A stretch of 64,000 nucleotides of DNA from Niebla homalea (lineage: Eukaryota; Ascomycota; Lecanoromycetes; Lecanorales; Ramalinaceae): positions 496,001-560,000 of the forward strand of contig JAHGAU010000029.1 in the NCBI GenBank assembly GCA_019925105.1. Reading direction: 5' to 3'. Position 1 is the first letter of the stretch. Every line of letters starts with the position of its first letter. Under the pieces are notes generated by a model. It saw only the letters and a program-made list of their open reading frames with translations. It was not told where the DNA came from and did not search any database. Shown piece by piece: positions 22,462-33,900 of the stretch. Made by a program: the position numbers and the translations under genes.

Positions 22462-23420
22462 GGCGATGTTTTCAATCTAGAAGTTCGTGCATCCTTCGAG
22501 GTTGCCGACGCTGAACTCCATAGCTTATTCCAACCGGGTGTAAAAACACAGATCTCTGAAATCGTCTTTCCTAAGATTTCCCATCCATGTTTTCAAGGAC
22601 AACATTTTTATTTAAATTTTTTGATCTGATTTCGTCGTAGACAAAGGAGTGCCAGATTCCCAGGTTCTGCCTGGACAGAAAAACATGCGCCGATTTCTCC
22701 CCAGGAAGGTTTTGATTACCGATCGTAAAGCGAGCTGCAGCACATGCCGCCTTTGCGGTTTCCCACACGGCCCCAACGCGCCGAATCAAAAAAATCGAAA
22801 CATGTGTGCTTCGTCGGGAGATCTCACATCTTTGGGGAGTCTGGCTTCAGGATCACGCTTTTATTTTTTCCGAGGACCGACCCTCGTTCCCTCTTATCCA
22901 GAAAATGAATATCTGCTAATGCAGGTACCCGGCGCTACTGAGCATCGTCCGAGGTTTCCACGAGTACGGCACCAACCGGTAGCGAAAAGGGGCAGGAAGG
23001 TAGGCAGGAAGGGCCTGATTGTTCATATGATTTATACATTCATCCTGCTGGAGTCTAGATGAGCATGAACGATGAACGGTGAAAAGCGAAGGCGAAGTAA
23101 GTATGTTTGAAGACATATATCATGGATGGAAATGTGCGATGATCAGCGCCGATTGAATCATAGGCCACCGCTGGGGACGAATGGCGGCCTCCATCTTCAT
23201 GATGGTCATGATGGACAGGTCGAGAGTCTCCCAACATCCACTTATATATTATATGTATATATATAGTACTCAGCAGTGGTCTCATCGTCTAGCGACGCTT
23301 GCCTTTCCAAGAAATGCATTTGTGGTATCCTCTGCAACACCTTCCGAACACCAACGTTCGCTCGACTCATTGTTCCCATGAAAAGCGCAACCGCCCGGTT
23401 TGATGAGCTGATTACGCTGT

Positions 23421-24338
23421 TTACAGGAAAAGAGCAGCGAAACCACCAATTGCCGCAAGTCCAATGCCGGACGTGGCGACGTGGTTGGCGGCACCAGTGA
23501 ACGCCATGATCGATGGCTTGACAGGAAATCCTGAGGGAACGCTAGTGGCGCTACCAACAGACACTGGCACACCAACAGCCGAGGACGCCGGGCCCGATGG
23601 GAAGGGCGCGCTGATTGGACGGGGCAGGACGATGACGCTGCCACCAACGGACGAAGTGACTGGTGGGGGGATGACCACAGCGGGCGAGCTGATGGGGGAG
23701 CCACCTGCAACGGCGGATGTTGGTGGGAGAAGGACAACCATAGAGGTGCTGACGACAGGGACGCCCTTAATGGTGGTGGTGAAGGGGACTGAGGTCGTAA
23801 CTGGTGGGGGCAGAACGACCACGGAGCTGCTGACCACTGGGACACCCTTGATGGTTGTTGTGAAGGGCATCGAGGTCGTAACTGGCGGGGGGAGGACGAT
23901 TACTGAGCTGCTGACCACTGGGACACCCTTGACGGTTGTCGTGAAAGGTACGTTGGTGGAGACGGGTGGTGGCAGGACAATGGCAGAGCTGCTGGCGACT
24001 GGAACACCCTTGATGGTTGTGGTGAAGGGCACGCTGGCCTGGGTGGTTGGTGGTGGCAAGACGATCGGGGCTGTGTCAGAAGACTTCTTGGGTGGGGCCG
24101 TAGTCGGGGTCGCCAGGGTGACGGGTGTGGTGATGGTGCAGGGGCAGTTGGTGATTGTCAAAGTGGTGGCCCTGGTCACGATGTAGGTCTTTGAGCCCAC
24201 GACGACGTTGGTGGCGGACGGGCAGTAGGTGGTCAATGCCGTGACGACTGCCGTGGTGTAGGCAACGGCGGTGCTGTTGATCCAGGCGTTGGCGCCAGCC
24301 GCAAGGGCGAGGGGCGCTGCAAAGGTGGAGTAACGCAT
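23421..24338 (-). CDS. GPI-anchored cell-wall protein with 27-residue repeats
   Basis: Single-exon gene, 305 residues. Residues 1-18 are a signal peptide. Residues about 27-72 carry the Cys-containing motif YTTAVVTALTTYCP...TLTITNCPCT, found in many ascomycete surface proteins of adhesin type. Four tandem 27-residue repeats follow (VPFTTTIKGVPVVSSS then a VVLPPP block, residues 103 to about 205; the last copy is degenerate). A Ser/Pro/Val-rich stalk leads to a C-terminal hydrophobic segment (IGLAAIGGFAALFL) preceded by small residues, as expected for GPI attachment. A wall or adhesion role is an inference. The antisense frame at 23464-24186 is open only because of the repeat composition. Confidence 0.82.
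   Translation of the reverse strand: MRYSTFAAPLALAAGANAWINSTAVAYTTAVVTALTTYCPSATNVVVGSKTYIVTRATTLTITNCPCTITTPVTLATPTTAPPKKSSDTAPIVLPPPTTQASVPFTTTIKGVPVASSSAIVLPPPVSTNVPFTTTVKGVPVVSSSVIVLPPPVTTSMPFTTTIKGVPVVSSSVVVLPPPVTTSVPFTTTIKGVPVVSTSMVVLLPPTSAVAGGSPISSPAVVIPPPVTSSVGGSVIVLPRPISAPFPSGPASSAVGVPVSVGSATSVPSGFPVKPSIMAFTGAANHVATSGIGLAAIGGFAALFL
23709..24032 (-). repeat. 81-bp coding tandem repeat, four units
   Basis: Units of 27 codons encode VPFTTTIKGVPV plus a Ser/Val/Pro tail. The first three are close copies and the fourth is diverged. An earlier IVLPPPTTQ stretch may be an older half-unit. Confidence 0.85.
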
Positions 24339-26094
24339 TTTTGCTGTTGCTTTTGGGAGACTGAGAGAATGTGTTGTGTTATGTATGAAGTGGATAGATG
24401 GGGGTTAACTGGAATTAAAAGGGCGTAAGTATTAAGATTCTGTAAAAGAGTGAAATCGGTCAAGACTGGTGTGATGTACTTGGAATCAAAGCTGAGATGC
24501 AGAGGGAGAAAAGAAAAAGGAAAGTCATCAAGGGCAATGTTGACTCTTTGTAGGCCAAGCATCACGAGACTAGTGAAGAGCAAGCACAGCTTCCAGACCC
24601 TTATTCGTCCTGTTCGGGCAAGGATGCGATTTGAATTTTGATATTCGGTTCAGAAATCATAGCGCATAGCAAGGCGTGGAAGCGCTTGTTCTAGCAAGCC
24701 TCAAGGCTGAGTGCCCAATCAATGTTGAGGAAATTCTCCATTAGCGCCATGTACTTGCATTCGGACGCATAGACTAGGGCCTTTTGTGAGATCGACTATC
24801 CCTATCGATACCTAGTCAGATCTATCGCAGCTTTGACTGGAATTGTTTTTGGTGGAGATGAGAGCGTGATAACCTGAAGCCCGACTGGATACCACATTGC
24901 GAGACTTTCCTCCTCAGCTCTCTGCTTGTAACGCCTCTTGTGAATCTAAGGCACAATGGCCATGGGATGTCTCCTTTTGGCCACGGGAAGTCATAATTGC
25001 TATTTACAATTAAATGACGATCATTAGTTGTCACTTGCGACGGTCCAGGTTTCGTCCTTCTGGGCCTTGCGCCATGACTGAAGCTTCAGGACCGATGGCC
25101 GCAATCGTGAATCTGTTGCGTCCCCGGCTTCCAGTACTTTCCCCTACCCGTGTATGGTTCCGCCTCATAAAGTCATAAGAATGATGTGGGCTACACCGCC
25201 AGACCCATGGGCTTGATCGAGGCGCCACTGCGCACAAAACTTGGTAGGTGAGTCAAAAAGGAGCCAAGCTTTTGCATGCCCATGGATCTCGACCGGCAGT
25301 ACGATTATCAGGGGCTGCCGATAGTCCCACCCTTTAGCGGCGCTTACTGTGACCCGCTGAATGCTGAACTACATGTGGAAATAATGACGTGACAGAAGCA
25401 AAATGTGGAGCCAAATCCACTATGGAATATGAATATTGATGAAGGTGAATGAAATAATGTTACTCGCTTCAGCAGAACCTGGAGGCAATAGTGCGTCCTA
25501 GATGAAAAATTTCACAGACAAAACATTGCTGAAATCGGTGAAAGCTGGAGTCAGGATTGATTTAATACAATGCAAAGATTCCAAAGCATAGACAGCTTCC
25601 GATACAGAACCGAGTCAGTAGTGCTGCATACGAAAGTCCCGAAACATTGATGGATATGAAAGAAACGCCTCTGAGATATACTCAACTAAGCATTGATCAG
25701 GAGGTCACCTTTTACTGTTGCAAAACACACTCTAGCTTTACGTCTACTGCCGTTGCTTCAGCATGATGATTGATAGTGGTTCTTGGTGGGAGAACATCAT
25801 GCCTAGGGCATATTTTCTTTGCTACAACAGTAGATGATCCGAGGCTACCAGGGTCTGATCTTTGCAAAGTAAGCCAAGCGGACAAGAGGTGATTCAATGC
25901 TGCAAGGGTAAAGGACTTCTTCTACATACGTGAATCGGACTATCCTGACCTGCAGCTATGTGAAGCCTCTCTCAATTTGTTTCGAGCGAGGATGTATCGT
26001 TCGTCTGCCGCAGCTTGTCTTCCGACCTTGTCATGTGCTGTTCTGTGTTCTCTGAGACGACGTCCTCAGTAAGGTACAACCCCCTTCATGATTC
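24339..26094. other. intergenic
   Basis: About 1.75 kb between two minus-strand genes. It holds the promoter of the wall-protein gene at its left end. No gene or repeat recognised. Confidence 0.45.
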
Positions 26095-27594
26095 TTAAAA
26101 GCAATCTCCATCCATGAGACATCCCACTACACGACTGCCATATGTTGTGATGAGTGCATAGGAAGCCACGATTAGGATCGAGGAAAAGATTGCGAGGTCA
26201 AGATGATCAACAATATCGCGGTACTTCGGCTGGGAACCTGCGCTGGGCTCGTGCTCGATTTCTGCTCCCGAAGTAGAGTCATACGTAGGCTCGGCTTTCT
26301 CCGCATGATTCTGTTCGTTTCCCTCCAGTCCTCGAAGTACTCTATCCACCAGGAGCTTATCCACCAGGAGTTCTGGCATTGCTTTCGATTCACGACCAAG
26401 CTCAGTTGCAAGTTCTCCTTGTTTTTCATATATCGCAATGAGCATGGCACGGACGAAGAGCTTGCGCGGGAGATTTAAACTGCCCTCAAGCCCATTCTCC
26501 TCGTACAACTTCAGAACTTTTGCCTTCAACTCAGCCAAGAAGCCATTGAGGTCAGAATCTGGCGCAGCTCTGGAATATGCCTCCGGCTTGCTTTCCCCCT
26601 CGTGCCTCTCATCTTCCCTCTGCAGAAACCTCAGAAACTTCAGTAATAGCTCAGGCTCGAGTCTTTCCAGTTTCTGCCAGTCTGCCTCCAATTCCATGGC
26701 TTCAGAATCGCTACCGCGCTTCAATTTCTTCCAAAATTTCATCCAGTCTAGGTCCGTCTGGGAAAGGAGCTGGCGGCATTCCTCAAGCTGTTGTCGTAGC
26801 TCATTAGTGACTTTGCCGAGCTCAGCCTGTGTTTCCCCGTGATTTGCAATGGTAAGGCGTTGGGTGTCCTCGATCTGTTGTGGTGCTCCATTAGCGAAGC
26901 TTGCTATTCCCACCGAAGCCTCCTCGAGCTTTCCACGAGTGAGGGCATTGTCTTGATCCGTAGCGCCCGACCCCAATTTGGCGATTTTGTCTATTGTCTC
27001 CAATTCCTTGTTGCAACTGCGAACTCGCTCCACATTGACGTCCAACTCCGACTTGAGCTTTTTGTCGATTCTCTCCTTTTGCTCATCAATGCTGCGAAGC
27101 CGCTCCTCATTGGCCTGCTCCGTTTTCTCGATTATTTTCTGAAGCTCCTCAATTTTCCTCTGATGCTCAAGTAAGCCAGCTTCTTTTTCACGCAATGCTG
27201 CCCTTTCACCATCTAAGCGAGTGTGAACGACTTCACCTTCATCCAATAGCTTTTGCTTCCCATCGATCGCTGTCTGCAGATTCTGAAGTTTCTTCTGGAG
27301 CCGAGTTAATTTGGCCTCATCCTCGCGCAAAGTCTTGGTGGCTTCCTCAAGAGGGCGTTTTACATCTCGTTTGTCGGCTAGGGCCTTCTGTTGTTCCTTG
27401 ATTGCTAGTTGTGCGTTTTTGATGTCGTCCTGTAGCATGGTGACCTTTGCCTCTTTCGCATTCCTCAGCTCGATGGCTTTGTCGATTTGTTCTTGCATTG
27501 CCTTGCCATCCTCGCGAAGGCTCTTAAGCTTGGCTTTCTGCTGGCGCAAGACCTTCTCCTCATGAAGGGACTCAGGAGAGTCTCCAAGGGCCAT
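26095..27594 (-). CDS. tail-anchored coiled-coil protein, function unknown
   Basis: Uninterrupted 499-codon gene with an ATG at 27594. Residues about 10-300 are almost continuously heptad-like, rich in Lys, Glu, Gln and Leu, so a long parallel coiled coil is expected. A more globular alpha-helical part follows (about 300-430). Near the C-terminus, DLAIFSSILIVASYALITTY (about 465-484) is a single membrane segment, with GSRVVGCLMDGDCF after it. With no signal peptide, this is the layout of a tail-anchored protein facing the cytosol on ER, mitochondrial outer membrane or peroxisome. I do not recognise a family. A tether or scaffold role is only an inference from architecture. Confidence 0.8.
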   Translation of the reverse strand: MALGDSPESLHEEKVLRQQKAKLKSLREDGKAMQEQIDKAIELRNAKEAKVTMLQDDIKNAQLAIKEQQKALADKRDVKRPLEEATKTLREDEAKLTRLQKKLQNLQTAIDGKQKLLDEGEVVHTRLDGERAALREKEAGLLEHQRKIEELQKIIEKTEQANEERLRSIDEQKERIDKKLKSELDVNVERVRSCNKELETIDKIAKLGSGATDQDNALTRGKLEEASVGIASFANGAPQQIEDTQRLTIANHGETQAELGKVTNELRQQLEECRQLLSQTDLDWMKFWKKLKRGSDSEAMELEADWQKLERLEPELLLKFLRFLQREDERHEGESKPEAYSRAAPDSDLNGFLAELKAKVLKLYEENGLEGSLNLPRKLFVRAMLIAIYEKQGELATELGRESKAMPELLVDKLLVDRVLRGLEGNEQNHAEKAEPTYDSTSGAEIEHEPSAGSQPKYRDIVDHLDLAIFSSILIVASYALITTYGSRVVGCLMDGDCF

Positions 27595-28073
27595 GTTCCT
27601 TGGTCCTACTCTAAGCCAGGGTAGGATCTGGTTGATGCTGCCTTAGGTATAAGGTCCTTCCTCTTTCAGTCCGAGTCTCAAGGCTGAATATCTGTAAAGC
27701 AAAGAGATGCTGTGGAGCTATTGAATGTGTTGAGTTGTTCGATGTGCTGCTTTGATGAAACTTAGATGGGTGAATGGATAAAGTTGTCAGTCGTAGGAGA
27801 CATGGTAAGGTTATAAAGAGATCTAAGTATCGAAGATATTGAATGTGACGAGGTAAAAGCGGTACCAGGGAGCAGATGTGTTGATTAATTCAGAGCTCGT
27901 GTAAGGAGTCCGCCGCGCCAGAACATGTGTTTACGTCAAGATTGCTTCTAAATTTGGTGTCATCATCAAGGAGTGGTGACACCCGCGCATTGTCATAATA
28001 AACATCCCGCAATGCAAGCTGCCGAAACAATTGACAATGGTCAAGTTGAGTTTGGGCCAAGTATTTGGGGTGT
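27595..28073. other. intergenic
   Basis: 479 bp carrying the promoter of the coiled-coil gene. Nothing else is distinct. Confidence 0.5.
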
Positions 28074-28763
28074 CTAGGATCTCGGCCCAGAAGGTCCATA
28101 TAGATCTACGTCAATCATCAAGCATTTACCCGATCGTGTCTCGTAGAGACCCATATCCGTCTCGACTCTGACGCATGCAGTCTCAATCCTAGCAAGAACG
28201 CGAGCATCGGTGCTATTCTTTTCAGCTTCAGAAGCTTTGCGAGAACCAGTCCCACAGGTCCAGATTTGATCTGAATTAATTACGATCCTCCGATACCCTC
28301 TGCTGTTTAAGAATTGGCACAAATGTAGGACTATTTGGTGTATCATCTCAGGTCGTTTCAAGCTGTCCAGATGGTATTCTTTCATTGTTAGGCGGATCAT
28401 TAGCGGCATCCGATTTTGGGGGATCCCTATTATCTTGTCGCCTGTAATTCCTTTGGTTGATGGTGTTGCTGGATGCAAAGCTGCTATATTCTGCGGCACC
28501 AGGATGAGAGTATGTAACAACTTTCCAGTGGACAAAGAGGGCGAAAGTGCGGGATAGACATAATCATGAAAGAGTAGATCTAAAGAAAAGGGCTGTTCAG
28601 ATGCGCTCGAGAAGTCTGAAGCTTTTGTCTGATGAGATGGAACTTCCTGCCGAGTCGTAGCAGACTTGTTTTTACCAGACATCGAAGACTGAGGAGAGCC
28701 GACACTCTCCTCATACGATGGTGGTGCGTAAGAAGGTGGTTTCGTTGATCTGTCCTTGTCCAT
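28074..28763 (-). CDS. small fungal protein with N-terminal PPxY motifs, unknown function
   Basis: Single-exon gene, 229 residues. The N-terminus holds two overlapping-type PPxY motifs (PPSY at 9-12 and at 14-17), ligands for WW domains such as those of Rsp5/Nedd4 ubiquitin ligases. A Ser-rich linker follows, then a compact alpha/beta-looking domain (from about residue 55) containing HTLILVPQN, IIGIPQN and a basic helix HQIVLHLCQFLNSRGYRRIV. There is no signal peptide or membrane segment. The domain resembles an unnamed family I associate with fungal genomes, but I cannot give it a function. PPxY plus a globular domain suggests an adaptor or a ubiquitin-regulated protein (inference). Confidence 0.65.
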   Translation of the reverse strand: MDKDRSTKPPSYAPPSYEESVGSPQSSMSGKNKSATTRQEVPSHQTKASDFSSASEQPFSLDLLFHDYVYPALSPSLSTGKLLHTLILVPQNIAALHPATPSTKGITGDKIIGIPQNRMPLMIRLTMKEYHLDSLKRPEMIHQIVLHLCQFLNSRGYRRIVINSDQIWTCGTGSRKASEAEKNSTDARVLARIETACVRVETDMGLYETRSGKCLMIDVDLYGPSGPRS

Positions 28764-29437
28764 ATTGGCGGGCAGACTCTTGTCACAATGATGTCAGACT
28801 TGAAATCAACGATCAGGTTTGTACAAGCAGAAGCGCCTGTGGATACCAAGAGTTTGAAAAGCGTAAGGTTGTACACGCCCTTCTTGGATGATGCTGAATC
28901 TTTGTAGTTACCAAGGGCGCGTGATGTCTCAAAGTGCCGGATCTCGGCTGTCTGGAGTCAGCCTCGCGTAAGACGGAGTAAGTAGGCTGAGTCGCCAAGG
29001 CTTGGAATTTACTTCATCAGGCTGTACCTCCGACAAGGCTATTCAATCACAGCAAACCGAAATTGACGCAGCTAAGATATGCGAAACATGTAATCCGCGA
29101 TAAATCATCATCTCCTGAGGCACATATTACTGCTGATGCGGCAATAAGGAGAAATTTGGGTTGGAGAGGGATTTCTGATGGCTGGTGTCATACTTCAACG
29201 CTTCAGTAGCCACTCCGTTTGTACTACTTCCATAATTCACTTAATTGAACGCGTCTGCCTTGGTGATAAACTACTGAGTCCTGCGAGGCGTTTTCCTTGA
29301 AAAACTTGTGAATGCTCAACACTACCTTTGTTCTCCTCGTCACCTACTACCTTCCATTGTGAAATATTGGTACCAATATGATCAACCCTTAATCCCACTC
29401 TTCATCAGCAATCCTTGCAATAAAGCAGTCAAACACC
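28764..29437. other. divergent promoter region, PPxY gene / flotillin gene
   Basis: 674 bp between two divergently transcribed genes, so it should contain both promoters. A 61-codon frame at 28813-28998 minus has no support. No other motif stands out. Confidence 0.5.
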
Positions 29438-30949
29438 ATGGGATACCATATCGCAGACGCAAATTCCTACCTTGTCGTCACCGGTGGTGGCATCGAGGAC
29501 GTCAAGCTCGCAAAGAAAGCATGGGTTTGGTCATGGCAGAGACATGGCGTCATCTCCATCAGTCCATTCGACTACGAGATCATCTTGCAAGCAATGACAA
29601 TCGAGAAGCTTCAATTCTCTCTCCCAGCCGTCTTCACCATCGGCCCCGAAGACCGTCCAGATGCTCTTCACAAGTATGCCAAGATTCTGACTGGTGGTGA
29701 TAGTAACAGAAAGACAGCAGGGACAGGACGAAGCCATGTGCAGGAGATCGTCAAAGGCATTATCGAGGGTGAGACCCGTGTCATCGTCTCCGGAATGACC
29801 ATGGAAGAGATCTTTAAGGAGCGCCAAGTCTTCAAGAACCACGTCATCGAGAATGTGCAAGAGGAGCTCAACCAATTCGGTCTCAAGATCTACAATGCCA
29901 ATGTCAAGGAATTGCAAGATACTGCAGGATCCGAGTACTTCAAGTTCCTGAGTCGAAAGGCCCATGAAGGTGCCTCTAACCAGGCCAAAATCGATGTCGC
30001 CGATGCTCGCATGAAGGGTGAGATTGGGGAAGCAGAGAAACGGGGCCGACAAGTCCAAGAGATCAGCAAGATCAACGCAGACACCGCCGTCTTGGAGACC
30101 AAGCGCAAATCAGAAAAGGCGACAGCAGATGCCGAATTCACGACCACGCAGACAAAACTGAATATGGGTATCAACCTTGCCAACATCCAAGCCACAAGGG
30201 AAGCCGAAGCACGTGATGCTGAGCTTCAGAAAGATGTTGAGCTTAAACGCGCCCAGATGGAGCTGGAGAGAATGAGAGCTACTGACCTAGTCCATGCAAC
30301 CATTAAGAAGGAGTCCTCTCAACAGCAAGCCGAGGCTCAGCTTTTCACCGAAACCAGGAAAGCTGATGGGTTGCTGTACAAGCAACGCCAAGATGCCGAA
30401 GCGAAGCTCTATGCTGACACCAAAGGAGCTGACGGTGTCCTCATCAAGCAACGACAGGATGCTGAAGCCGCCTACGTGCGCATCGCCAGGCAAGCGGAGG
30501 CCCAAGTCTTCGCCCAGACCAAGGAAGCTGAAGTAGTCATGAAGAAGGCGGACGCTTCTTTCTATGCAACCAAGAAAGAAGCCGAAGGCATGACTGAAAT
30601 GGCCAAAGCGTACGGACACATGGCTGACGTCCTCGGTGGACCTCAGGGACTGCTACAGTACATGATGTTGGAGCGGAACACCCACGAAAAGCTTGCGAAT
30701 GCCAATGCAAAGGCGATTAATGGGCTGTCACCCAAAATCACCGTTTGGAATACCGGTGAGGGTTCTTCTAGTTCGAACGATGGCACGGCAGCGATGAGAA
30801 ACATCATGCAATCCTTGCCACCATTGTTCTCCACCATCAACGATCAGACAGGAATTACCCCTCCAAGTTGGCTGGCTCAGATGGGGTCCCAGCCACAGGG
30901 ACATCAGGTCGAAAAGTCAGAAAAGTCTGGCCAGATCAATGGTGTATGA
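29438..30949 (+). CDS. floA: flotillin (reggie) family membrane-scaffold protein
   Basis: Single-exon gene, 503 residues, ATG in a CACCATGG context. The N-terminal part (about 1-190) is an SPFH/PHB domain starting MGYHIADANSYLVVTGGGI with the typical FTIGPED and EIVKGIIEGETR segments. From about 190 to 410 comes the flotillin coiled coil with many Glu-Ala repeats (KADGLLYKQRQDAEAKLYAD and similar). A C-terminal segment with GLLQYMMLERNTHEKLANANAKAINGLSPKI is characteristic. Flotillins lack a membrane span and attach to the inner leaflet by acylation and hairpin contacts. In filamentous fungi they mark sterol-rich plasma-membrane domains behind the hyphal tip. The last 60 residues are Ser/Gln-rich and variable. 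Confidence 0.93.
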   Translation: MGYHIADANSYLVVTGGGIEDVKLAKKAWVWSWQRHGVISISPFDYEIILQAMTIEKLQFSLPAVFTIGPEDRPDALHKYAKILTGGDSNRKTAGTGRSHVQEIVKGIIEGETRVIVSGMTMEEIFKERQVFKNHVIENVQEELNQFGLKIYNANVKELQDTAGSEYFKFLSRKAHEGASNQAKIDVADARMKGEIGEAEKRGRQVQEISKINADTAVLETKRKSEKATADAEFTTTQTKLNMGINLANIQATREAEARDAELQKDVELKRAQMELERMRATDLVHATIKKESSQQQAEAQLFTETRKADGLLYKQRQDAEAKLYADTKGADGVLIKQRQDAEAAYVRIARQAEAQVFAQTKEAEVVMKKADASFYATKKEAEGMTEMAKAYGHMADVLGGPQGLLQYMMLERNTHEKLANANAKAINGLSPKITVWNTGEGSSSSNDGTAAMRNIMQSLPPLFSTINDQTGITPPSWLAQMGSQPQGHQVEKSEKSGQINGV

Positions 30950-33900
30950 ACCTGATTGCGAGGTTGAAGAAGGAATCTGCGGTGAATACAAGGCCAAGAT
31001 ATTCGCGCCTTGAAGGGGTGGATAACCGATTCAATCGGGTTGGATGTTTGTGGATCTGGCTCCTATGTACATGTTGTAATTTGAAGTCGCACGTCTCTAC
31101 CCTGCCAGCACAACATGCAGGTTGGCTTCAGAGATTCTGCAGGAAGCATGGACATTTAGTTCAAGGAGTTCTGATCTTTGATCGAGGTGGCTGCGTCAAT
31201 TTTTGATATGTTCATATCCCCCGTCCGGAGGAGTACAATTATCATAGGGTATCTTTCATCTCATTTGAATGCAAGTCTGCTAGCTTTGAGAAGGTTCCCT
31301 CGATAACGCGTCCGCTGCTCACAGTCAGCGATGAAAAGAGGATCCAGGGAAGCTGATTCCCACATTGCAGACCCCAGCGCCAACACTGAGCTGGCCCTGC
31401 AGCTTCATCCCACGGCAACGATGTAACCTACCCTTACCGAGTAGATGCTGCCATCAATGTATACAGCATCAAAGACGGTCTGCCGGCCATCATCTTCGTT
31501 GCCACCCGTGCGCAGGATGAAATCTGTACTTTGACAAAGTATCCAAAGACCTAGCGTCTCTGAAGAAGCGGTAATTCCAGCTAAACATATGCAGGGAATG
31601 TCATGCAGCAAGCTATGCGCCGCCGGCCTGCCGATCATGTTGCCGTATACGTGTAGCTATCTCTGTTGGTTGCTGTGGAGTCGTTAAACGAATGACAAGA
31701 CTTCGCGGTTTTATTTCCAAAAGAAAAAAGCAATCATCCGGTAGCTAGATGGCTGCAGCTTATGCCCGAGCGGCCTGAGTCATGTGGGGCACAGCTGCCG
31801 GTTGGCTGCTCGAGCTGATTTCTGGGGTTCAATTTGCTTTGCCATTTGAGACGCAGCTACCCATGCGTGTTGCAGCCAAGATCCACGGGGGAATCCACCG
31901 ATGCTGACAAAAGGTGCCCTATACTAGGATCTCGTCGCTTATTGTGTCAAGTCAGGTACTCATGCGCTACCGATGCTTCCTCAGTTGTATGCGGCGTCAT
32001 CATGTAGCTCAAGAACGCCGTCTGGGAGACCATGTGCCCATTGGTAGGTGGCTTGCGGACTTTTCTGTGGCAACCGTTTCGGAGATCAAATTAGATGAAG
32101 CTCAATTGGGCTTAAGGAGCCGAAATGAGCTTAGAGACGTTCTTTCTGTCAACATTCCGCCTCTCCTCCATCTAGTGGGTACTTTTGGTTGCCCATTTTC
32201 AGATCCGGGTCAAACCTGTGACAGCGAAGCAATGTCCGCCTTACCTGATTGACCAATTGAATGTCGTTCATGATGTTCGATATGTCCCTTACCGTCGCAT
32301 CCAGTGCTTAGCTTGAAGGCCGGTTGCCTCTACCACCTTTTGGCGGTGAAGGCAATAATGCAACGGGCAGCTCTTGTCGGATACATTTTTGGGAAGTGTG
32401 TGACAGCTCGATGAAGGGTTTGATCGCCTTTAAGGTGGTGAATGAGCTTGGAATACCTATATATCAGGGGTCGCGTCAGGTGCTTCAAAAGTTCTCTCCA
32501 GATTCCCTAGAATTCATCAACCTGATCCCCGGATCTAAGACAATTGGGCCTTTCTCGACTTTGCCATTCCACAAACCAATACTTCGGCCGACATTCGTTG
32601 ATCGCCTCAGTCTGTAAGTGATAACATGACCAAGCCACTGTGCTCCGTGCTAAACGCGCCTGTGTCTAGACGCGATCACGAGAAGTTCTATCACGGCATC
32701 CAAAGCCACAAACGACCGAGTAATTCTTTGAAAGTCTTCATCAACCGGTCATCATGACGAACCCACTACCACAAAGCCGCCGCCAACTCTCGACATCTTC
32801 TTCAACAACGCTCGGTAAAGATCTTGAGCGAATTATGTCGACCAATTCCGCGAAATCAGCCAAAATGAACATCAATACCAGAACGGGCGGACAACAGCCG
32901 CCTCCACCTCCGCCATCCCCTGTCGGATTTTCACACTCGAGCGGTTCGCGACATCGTTAGGTACCAAAATACATGGTAGGAGTTCATAGGCCGGAGTTCA
33001 TCCACTGATCACGGGCGGAGAAAAGTCTGAGACATTTGATCAAAGGAAAGGCGATGCTGGGGGGCGTTGCGAAAGACGCTGCTTTCGATTCGGGAGTCAG
33101 GGTTGATTGAGGCCGAGCAGATTTTCGCGCGTCGGCTATTGAAACAATAGCATTCAGAAATCTTAATAACAACAAATTGGCAGACTTTAGGCTTTCTAAT
33201 AAATTGTTCTGTCCCATTCACGTGAGAGCATGTTTTTGAATTTTTGTTACCCAGTGTTGATTTATCGCTTCGAGTATTCAGTCAGGCGAGGAAAGATGGC
33301 TCCGTCTGCTGGGGCGATTTACACAAGCATCGTAGCAACGCTGTAGGGTCAGGGACGTCGTTGCTGAAATGTTAACCATCCAATCACATCTCGGGGTCTC
33401 ATAGGCAGCCGCGCGGACCCAAGTCGCTTCGTGACCAATGAAAGGGTCAGTGGCAATATGAGAGCACTCACATTAGTGGCCATCCATCGTTCTCGCCCTC
33501 AACGCAGGCCCCCAAATGAGCAAGGTTACGGCGTTTGCCAATCTGTACTCTCTGCAAATCTCTATTGCATCGTCGTCTGCCAATAGCTGAATCGCGCTGA
33601 TATGGCCATTCCCAAAAGAAAACCCCCCCAATAAGCAGCCAACTCAATTGTTTTCCAGTGCATTGCTACTTCCTCCTCAAGGCGATGTCCAAGCTTCCTG
33701 ATCACTTGAAGAGATTGCAAACAACGACGCGACCTAACTCATGACTATTCTCTGGGATCTGCGTTTCATATTAGGCTACCGATCCTCAGCACTCCGTCAA
33801 CAAAGCGTGTATTGTCGCCGCCGTCTGCAATGGCGGGAAAGTCAGAGAGCCTGGAGCATCGATCATTGGATGCGACTAAACCACAATGACATGATAGAGC

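Larger units (their letters stand above)
21436..23420. other. intergenic with microsatellites between two surface-protein genes
   Basis: About 2 kb where the two neighbouring surface-protein genes converge. No gene is recognised. It holds a CA/CT tract and a GT tract (listed separately), GTGAC repeats near 21832-21858, and G-rich runs. Confidence 0.5.

Noticed and set aside
23464..24186. 240-codon antisense frame across the GPI-protein gene
   Set aside because: The 81-bp repeats are open on both strands; the minus-strand reading has signal peptide, Cys motif and GPI tail.
31405..31638. 77-codon minus-strand frame ending near a GTAAGG donor
   Set aside because: A following exon can be imagined but the intron would be about 41 bp and the peptide matches nothing.
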